DNA of 36,012 bases, from contig JASMKV010000113.1 of assembly GCA_030749035.1 (NCBI GenBank), forward strand, positions 1 through 36,012. The letters run 5' to 3'. This document shows positions 30,848 through 36,012 of the stretch, in pieces (the first letter of the stretch is position 1; each line of letters begins with the position of its first letter). The position numbers and the translations under genes are program-made. The notes below the pieces were generated by a model that searched no databases, was not told the DNA's origin, and saw only the letters and a list, made by a program, of their open reading frames with translations. The stretch is from Myxococcota bacterium (GTDB lineage Bacteria; Myxococcota; XYA12-FULL-58-9; JASMKV01).

Positions 30848-33448
30848 ATGCGCTTGGACAGCTACACCCAAAAAGCCCGGGAGGCTCTGCTCGATGCCCA
30901 AAGCTGGACCCTGCAATTGGGTCAGCAAGTCATTGAACTTGAGCATCTTATGGCCAAACTTATCGAACAAGATGGTGGCATCGTCAGCCCACTGCTGGAC
31001 AAGATTGGCATGACGCCGGCGCTTCTGGCACAGGAATTCGACAAATTGGTGAAGGCCCTGCCAAAGGTCTCGGGCACCCAACCCTATATCGGTCCGAATC
31101 TAAATCAGGCCTTAGAGCGGGCACAGCACCACGCCGATCAATTGAAAGATGACTATATTTCCACCGAGCATCTGTTTTTGTCGGCTTGCGATGCGAGCGG
31201 ACAGGTTGGGGATACGTTGCGAAAAAATGGTATTACACCTGCGGTTGTATTGCAGGCGCTTGAGGATATCCGTGGTTCGCATCGGGTGAGTGATGAAAAT
31301 CCAGAAAACCGCTATCAAGCGCTGAGTCGTTATGCCAGAGACTTAACCGCCGATGCACGCAAAGGTAAAATCGACCCGGTGGTTGGTCGGGATGATGAGA
31401 TACGTCGGGTTTTACAGGTTTTGGCCAGGCGCACCAAAAACAACCCGGTGCTGATTGGTGAGCCGGGGGTAGGTAAGACGGCGATTGTGGAAGGTTTGGC
31501 CCGCCGAATCATTGAAGGCGATGTACCTTTAGGGATCCGCAACAAAAGACTTATTTCTTTAGATCTGGGGGCTCTGGTCGCGGGTGCGAAATATCGTGGA
31601 GAATTTGAAGATCGCCTTAAAGCGTTGCTTAAAGAAGTCTCTGAAAGTCAGGGTGAGGTTATTCTCTTTATTGATGAGCTGCATACACTCGTTGGCGCCG
31701 GGGCGGCAGAAGGGGCCATGGATGCATCCAATATGCTTAAGCCCGCCTTGGCCCGCGGTGAGCTGCACTGTGTTGGGGCGACGACCCTTGATGAATACCG
31801 CAAACATATTGAAAAAGATGCGGCACTGGAGCGCCGCTTTGCACCGATTGTTGTTGAGGCACCCAATGTTGAAGATACAGTCTCTATTTTGCGCGGTTTA
31901 AAAGAGCGTTATGAAATTCATCACGGGGTGCGTATTCAGGACGCGGCTTTGGTGGCGGCAGCAAGTCTTTCAAATCGCTATATCACCGATCGGTTTTTGC
32001 CAGATAAAGCGATTGATTTGGTGGATGAGGCGGCAAGTCATCTGCGACTCCAAATTGATTCATTGCCCGTCGAGATTGACGATTGTGGACGAAAATTGAC
32101 GCAGCTTGAAATTGAACGACAAGCTTTGCTTAAAGAAAAAGACAGTGCTTCAAAAGAACGCATCAAAATAGTTGAAGAAGAACTGGCTGAAGTCAAAGAG
32201 CGCGACACGGTTTTGCGTACGCAATGGCAAAATGAAGTCAAACTCATTAAAGATGTTCAAGTGATTAAAGAAGAACTTGAAGCGCTTAAGGCCCAGCAGG
32301 TTGAGGCAGAGCGACAAGGTGAGCTGGAGCGCGCGGCAGAGCTTCAATATGGAAAAATTCCGAAAGCACAAGAGAATCTCGAAAAGGCGCATCAGACGTT
32401 AGAAAAGATTGACAGCAGAATGCTTCAGGAAGAAGTGAGTGCAGAAGGTATTGCACAAATTGTGGCGCGATGGACAGGTATACCGGTGAGCAAAATGCTC
32501 AGCGGTGAAAAAGACAAGTTGCTGCACATGGAAGAGGAGCTCGCAAAGCGGGTTGTTGGTCAGCGTGAAGCGGTGGCCGGTGTTTCCGAAGCGGTTCGGC
32601 GAAATCGGGCGGGCCTTGCCGATCCACATCGTCCGGTTGGGTCCTTTCTTTTTATGGGGCCAACAGGAGTAGGTAAAACAGAGACGGCCAAAGCCTTGGC
32701 AGAATTTCTCTTTGATGACGAGCAGGCGATGATTCGCCTGGATATGAGTGAGTATATGGAAAAGCATGCGGTGTCACGAATGCTCGGTGCACCGCCGGGA
32801 TATGTGGGTTATGACGAAGGCGGCCAGCTTACCGAAAGTGTGAGACGACGGCCATATTCAGTCATTCTTTTTGACGAAATAGAAAAAGCCCACCCGGATG
32901 TTTTTAATATTCTCTTGCAAATGCTTGATGATGGACGGCTGACCGATGGTCAGGGGCGTACGGTGGATTTTCGCCATGCGGTTATTTTAATGACAAGCAA
33001 TATTGGCTCAGAGGCAATCTCCCAGTATGCGGGGCGCGACGAAAAGCGCATGCGCGAAGAGGTCATGGAGGCCTTACAAAAATACTTTAAACCAGAATTT
33101 TTGAACCGCATTGATGAAACCATTGTTTTCCATGCTCTTGGTGAAGAACATATGGTCGATATTTTGGAGATTCAGCTTGGACATTTGCGAGAGCTTCTTG
33201 CAGAAAAAGGGATGTCGTTAGAGATTAAGCCCGCTTTGCAAAATCTCTTAAGTGAACAAGGCTACGATCCAGTCTATGGGGCAAGACCTTTAAAGCGGAC
33301 GATAGTGCAACAGGTGCAGAACCCCTTAGCGTCGTTGATTCTGGCTGGACGGTTCGTCACAGGTGATCATATTGTGGCCGATCTTGAAGGTGATGAGGTT
33401 GTGTTTTTTAAGGATGATGAATCTTTAGAAGAGCAGACGGTGCATTAA
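30848..33448 (+). CDS. clpB: Disaggregase chaperone ClpB
   Basis: Protein of 866 residues, normal length. ClpB threads aggregated proteins through its hexameric pore with DnaK. The sequence shows the Clp N-terminal repeat domain (first 150 residues), AAA1 with [18 protein letters not shown] and [20 protein letters not shown], a long coiled-coil middle domain (about 405-525) that marks ClpB rather than ClpA/C, and AAA2 with [20 protein letters not shown] and [20 protein letters not shown], then the C-terminal [21 protein letters not shown] occurs at 30845; the second, at 30848, is six bases after GGAG and preferred. It converges on the next gene with three bases between stops. Confidence 0.96.
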   Translation: MRLDSYTQKAREALLDAQSWTLQLGQQVIELEHLMAKLIEQDGGIVSPLLDKIGMTPALLAQEFDKLVKALPKVSGTQPYIGPNLNQALERAQHHADQLKDDYISTEHLFLSACDASGQVGDTLRKNGITPAVVLQALEDIRGSHRVSDENPENRYQALSRYARDLTADARKGKIDPVVGRDDEIRRVLQVLARRTKNNPVLIGEPGVGKTAIVEGLARRIIEGDVPLGIRNKRLISLDLGALVAGAKYRGEFEDRLKALLKEVSESQGEVILFIDELHTLVGAGAAEGAMDASNMLKPALARGELHCVGATTLDEYRKHIEKDAALERRFAPIVVEAPNVEDTVSILRGLKERYEIHHGVRIQDAALVAAASLSNRYITDRFLPDKAIDLVDEAASHLRLQIDSLPVEIDDCGRKLTQLEIERQALLKEKDSASKERIKIVEEELAEVKERDTVLRTQWQNEVKLIKDVQVIKEELEALKAQQVEAERQGELERAAELQYGKIPKAQENLEKAHQTLEKIDSRMLQEEVSAEGIAQIVARWTGIPVSKMLSGEKDKLLHMEEELAKRVVGQREAVAGVSEAVRRNRAGLADPHRPVGSFLFMGPTGVGKTETAKALAEFLFDDEQAMIRLDMSEYMEKHAVSRMLGAPPGYVGYDEGGQLTESVRRRPYSVILFDEIEKAHPDVFNILLQMLDDGRLTDGQGRTVDFRHAVILMTSNIGSEAISQYAGRDEKRMREEVMEALQKYFKPEFLNRIDETIVFHALGEEHMVDILEIQLGHLRELLAEKGMSLEIKPALQNLLSEQGYDPVYGARPLKRTIVQQVQNPLASLILAGRFVTGDHIVADLEGDEVVFFKDDESLEEQTVH

Positions 33449-33451
33449 TTT

Positions 33452-34975
33452 TCATAGCATGCTGTCCTGGCAGTGCCAGAGCTCGATGGTCGATCGTCTT
33501 CGGTTGTGCCGTGGGTTTCCCTTAAAAATGAGTCGATCGAGCCACCATCCGCGCAGCTCTTCTTTGACTTCACATTGGAGTTTGACCTTCTCTAAGTGGG
33601 CCGCAACGGTTGCATGCTCGGCTTTGTAGGATATGACCCGGTTGATGGGGACTTTTTTTGCACGCACTGTGCGCATTGCGGCTTGCAGCCATTCGAGATG
33701 TGCCTTGCCTCGACGAAATATGGTCAGATCTTTACGCTGTAGAAAATAGGATTGAATCTCCGGGCCGATGGAAATGAGACCAGTGACTTGTGTGTCTGAC
33801 CGCAAGTTACGCATGGCCTGTCTTTGGTTGAGCTGACTTTGATTGATGCACACTAAACCCAAAGCCAGAAGATGCACAAAGATAAAGGCCTTAACGCTCA
33901 CGGTCCACCATTTTTTGACTTTAAGCCAGTAGGGGTGGTTGCAATCGTCTTTGACAAAAACACTCAAGGCCAAAAGGGCGCAGAAGAGTGGTATCACCGG
34001 ATACATAAAACGCTCTTCTTTATGCGAGATGAATGAATGCGTGATGAGAAAAGCCAGCCATGGAAAGGAGAGAAGCGGATAGAGACGTGCGGCTCTTATG
34101 AATGGTGGCAAAAGAACAAAAGCAAAAGGCGGCAGCAAAAGCGCGAGCCACATGATGATATAAGAAAAGGCATTCGATGAGGTCAGGGATTTAGGTGGGT
34201 TCATATTGAACTTGATGTTGTTGATGAAGGGTCCGTAGAAAACGCCGGTGGTATAAATGTCGTAAAGCCCCTGCACTAAAAGTGTTATCCCTGCACCGGA
34301 GGCGAGCAGTCCTAAATTTTTTGCGAGGAGAACAAATTCTTTGCCCTGGCCATCATTTCGCTCTTTGAGGTGGGTATAGATGATTGCAGCGACAAGGCCT
34401 AAACAGACCACACCAATTTGGAAACGCAACCAGCAGGCAAAGCCAAGAAGGAGCCCACCCATAAAATAGCCTCGTGCCTCTTTGCGGGCGACAAAATAGA
34501 AACCAAACACAAGGGGCGGGATGGCAATGGCTTCAATCAGAAGCTTGGTGCCGCCATAGGGCAAACTAAAATGCAGGGCTGTGATCAAGGCCGCAATCAG
34601 CCCTGTTTTCTCATCCGCCATTTGTCTGACCAGAAGAAACATACCCGGCACCGCCAGGAGCGAATAGAGGCCCAAAAGCACAAAGATGAGCCCTAATTGA
34701 GTCGTCGGGTCTTCGATACCAAGGGCAATTTCCAACTTAAGGAGATTTAATACGGTGCGAGGGATGAGATGTGAGCGTAAGCCGGCACCCGCCAGATCGC
34801 TTTTCTCCCAGTTAAATTCTGGATCTTCGAGCCAATGGATGGCTGGATCTAAAACATGAAAATAATCATCCCGAGCGTGAAAGCCAAAGCCAAAGGTGGC
34901 GCTGGAGATGCGCACCAAAAGACCAAGAAAGATGGCCCAGTAGAGCACTTGCCGGGTATTCTTAAGCGAGAGCAT
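33452..34975 (-). CDS. GT-C membrane glycosyltransferase, GT22 (Alg9/PIG-B-like) mannosyltransferase family
   Basis: Protein of 507 residues with about nine to eleven membrane helices. The first loop carries ARDDYFHVLDPAIHWLE (Asp36-Asp37), the position of the catalytic acid in GT-C enzymes. HKEERFMYPVIPL (318-330) is the hallmark of the GT22 family of ALG9, ALG12 and GPI mannosyltransferases. These use lipid-linked sugars on the far side of the membrane. In bacteria the acceptor is unknown; LPS or another envelope glycan is likely given the kinase upstream. ATG at 34975 overlaps that gene by 14 bases and has AGGA nine bases upstream. The C-terminal 130 residues are soluble and basic. Confidence 0.82.
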   Translation of the reverse strand: MLSLKNTRQVLYWAIFLGLLVRISSATFGFGFHARDDYFHVLDPAIHWLEDPEFNWEKSDLAGAGLRSHLIPRTVLNLLKLEIALGIEDPTTQLGLIFVLLGLYSLLAVPGMFLLVRQMADEKTGLIAALITALHFSLPYGGTKLLIEAIAIPPLVFGFYFVARKEARGYFMGGLLLGFACWLRFQIGVVCLGLVAAIIYTHLKERNDGQGKEFVLLAKNLGLLASGAGITLLVQGLYDIYTTGVFYGPFINNIKFNMNPPKSLTSSNAFSYIIMWLALLLPPFAFVLLPPFIRAARLYPLLSFPWLAFLITHSFISHKEERFMYPVIPLFCALLALSVFVKDDCNHPYWLKVKKWWTVSVKAFIFVHLLALGLVCINQSQLNQRQAMRNLRSDTQVTGLISIGPEIQSYFLQRKDLTIFRRGKAHLEWLQAAMRTVRAKKVPINRVISYKAEHATVAAHLEKVKLQCEVKEELRGWWLDRLIFKGNPRHNRRRSTIELWHCQDSML

Positions 34976-35861
34976 TGGGATGCGTCCTAAGCTTATAGGT
35001 TAAAAACTTTTGCACTTTTTGATATATCTTGTCGCTGGCATTCTCTTGCCATTGTGCGGCTTTGCAGTAGGCCTTGATAAAAACTTTTTGCGGTTCTTCT
35101 TGCATCGGCACAATAAAGCGCAGGGTCTGGTAGAGGTTGATGATGCGCTGTCGATGGGAAAGATTAAAGCCACAGCGGGCCAGATCGATCCATAGACACG
35201 CGTATTGCGCAGGCGTATCGTCGGATTCCTCGAGCTTTGAAATATAGGCGTGAAAGCCTTTAAGATCGGCGTGAAAAAACTTCTTTTTGTGAATATGGGC
35301 GATGCATTCAGCCAAGGGCTCTAAGGCGGCGAGCCCATGTTTCTCATATTCTTTGGCAAAGACATCATCGAGCAAGGGCCATTCTTTGGGCAGGGGCTTT
35401 TGAATATTGGCCGAACGAATAAGTCGTGGGCCCTCACGCAATTCAAGATAGCCCTGGGAGCTTGTGGCAGCGACCCCAAGGGCCTGGGCTTGCTCCTGGT
35501 AGGCGTGTTCCTTGCGGGATATGGATTGGCCCAAGAGTCCTTGCAATGCATTGCCGAAGGTTGTGATTTCTCCAATTTTCACCACCCGCATCCCTGCGGA
35601 TGTTTTTAAGGGGAAGACGTAGCGCTTGAGTTTGTTTTTCCGCAGAAGTGAAAGTTTTTTATCGAGTCGTTCGTCTGCGGGGTCGAATTCATCTTCCGGG
35701 TGCTGGCCGTGCAGGAGAATCGGCGCGCGGCGCGCAAGCACCCACTTTGGTGCTTCATAAATGGCCTCTTCTAAGAGCTGCCGATCTTCATCGGGCAATA
35801 ATGTTCCAACAACACGCATGACTTTGGGGCCATTGCTGCCCGAAGCGCCTTGCTTTGGCAA
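34962..35861 (-). CDS. LPS core heptose / Kdo kinase-like protein (WaaP family)
   Basis: Protein of up to 299 residues with a small protein-kinase-like fold. Lysine in RVVKIGEIT (Lys95) fits the ATP-binding lysine. The catalytic loop is HADLKGFHAYI (197-207) with Asp199; His replaces the usual Asn, as in E. coli WaaP. The metal site is LWIDLARCGF (Asp226). WaaP/KdkA enzymes phosphorylate inner-core sugars of LPS. The longest reading begins with TTG at 35861; ATG at 35819 (MRVVGTLLP) is a plausible alternative, and neither has a clear ribosome site. It overlaps the glycosyltransferase gene by 14 bases, suggesting a two-gene envelope-glycan operon. Confidence 0.78.
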   Translation of the reverse strand: MPKQGASGSNGPKVMRVVGTLLPDEDRQLLEEAIYEAPKWVLARRAPILLHGQHPEDEFDPADERLDKKLSLLRKNKLKRYVFPLKTSAGMRVVKIGEITTFGNALQGLLGQSISRKEHAYQEQAQALGVAATSSQGYLELREGPRLIRSANIQKPLPKEWPLLDDVFAKEYEKHGLAALEPLAECIAHIHKKKFFHADLKGFHAYISKLEESDDTPAQYACLWIDLARCGFNLSHRQRIINLYQTLRFIVPMQEEPQKVFIKAYCKAAQWQENASDKIYQKVQKFLTYKLRTHPNALA

Positions 35862-35883
35862 GGTTAAAGAGAGTAATTTACGG

Positions 35884-35889
35884 TATAAT
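35884..35889 (+). promoter_or_regulatory. Candidate -10 element for the last gene
   Basis: A perfect TATAAT lies 41 bases before the GTG start at 35930. No good -35 hexamer is at 16-18 bases; TTGGCA at 35855-35860 is too far. The site may depend on an activator or be fortuitous. Confidence 0.35.
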
Positions 35890-35929
35890 CCTATAGGCTT
35901 TGGCTTTATTGTTTTAAAAAGGAGTTTGG

Positions 35930-36012
35930 GTGCTTATTGGTGCGGAGAAAATTTGGGTTGCAGGGAAGCTGCATTCGGATTGGCTTTTGCGTATCGGTGA
36001 TGACGGACGCAT
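35930..36012 (+). CDS. 5' end of an unidentified gene (cut by window end), possibly an amidohydrolase
   Basis: GTG at 35930 follows AAGGAG at about six bases, an excellent ribosome site, and the frame stays open for 27 codons to the window end. The visible residues (KIWVAGKLHSDWLLRIGD and on) look like the first beta-strands of an amidohydrolase of the guanine deaminase / formimidoylglutamate deiminase type, which open with a similar short beta-sandwich. With fewer than 30 residues this is only a guess. Confidence 0.5.
   Translation, partial: MLIGAEKIWVAGKLHSDWLLRIGDDGR

Overview
The window is chromosomal DNA of a diderm (Gram-negative) bacterium. It carries LolA, a heptosyltransferase, an LPS-core-kinase-like protein and a large non-flagellar type III secretion (T3SS) cluster beside housekeeping genes (secA, dapD, ftsK, clpB). 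A DUF1844 protein, a pyruvoyl-type arginine decarboxylase and frequent TTG/GTG starts would fit a deltaproteobacterial-type lineage (Myxococcota, Bradymonadota or Bdellovibrionota-like). That placement is inference; there is no rRNA or other decisive marker. No tRNA, rRNA, CRISPR array, insertion sequence or phage gene was seen, and no gene-free stretch exceeds 300 bases.

Region 1 (1-16420) is the T3SS cluster. The forward run is: tail of an unknown upstream gene, sctL, sctN (ATPase), sctO, sctP (FliK-like), sctQ (two SpoA domains), a FliO-like gene, sctR, sctS, sctT. Two unrecognised genes then lie on the opposite strand, overlapping by ATGA. The forward strand resumes with sctU, a 154-residue unknown, a SycD/LcrH-type TPR chaperone, a 435-residue Gly- and Met-rich protein that looks like a translocator, a second SycD-type chaperone, a 76-residue unknown and a 663-residue membrane-anchored TPR protein. 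The order sctQ-fliO-sctR-sctS-sctT-sctU mirrors flagellar fliN-fliO-fliP-fliQ-fliR-flhB, whereas the chaperone/translocator block is typical of injectisomes. The export gate sctV, secretin, needle and most ring genes are not in the window.

Region 2 (16424-25315, all reverse) reads from secA downstream: secA, an HD phosphohydrolase, a DnaB-like protein that has lost its Walker A lysine, a one-TM hypothetical, pdaD, a GT9 heptosyltransferase and an alkaline-phosphatase-superfamily lipoprotein. The first three are tightly packed; the later spacing allows additional promoters.

Region 3 (25416-36012) holds dapD (forward), lolA and ftsK (reverse), then forward a small acidic protein, a DUF1844 protein and clpB. 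A reverse pair follows: a WaaP-like kinase and a GT22-type glycosyltransferase, probably modifying the envelope. The start of a further forward gene is cut by the window end.

The most unusual points are the FliO-like gene inside an injectisome-type locus, an in-frame internal start in sctQ that would yield a separate SpoA fragment, NPEH instead of NPTH at the SctU autocleavage site, the chaperone-translocator-chaperone module preceded by a compact tandem palindrome, the antiparallel gene pair between sctT and sctU, and the DnaB-like protein with a destroyed P-loop.
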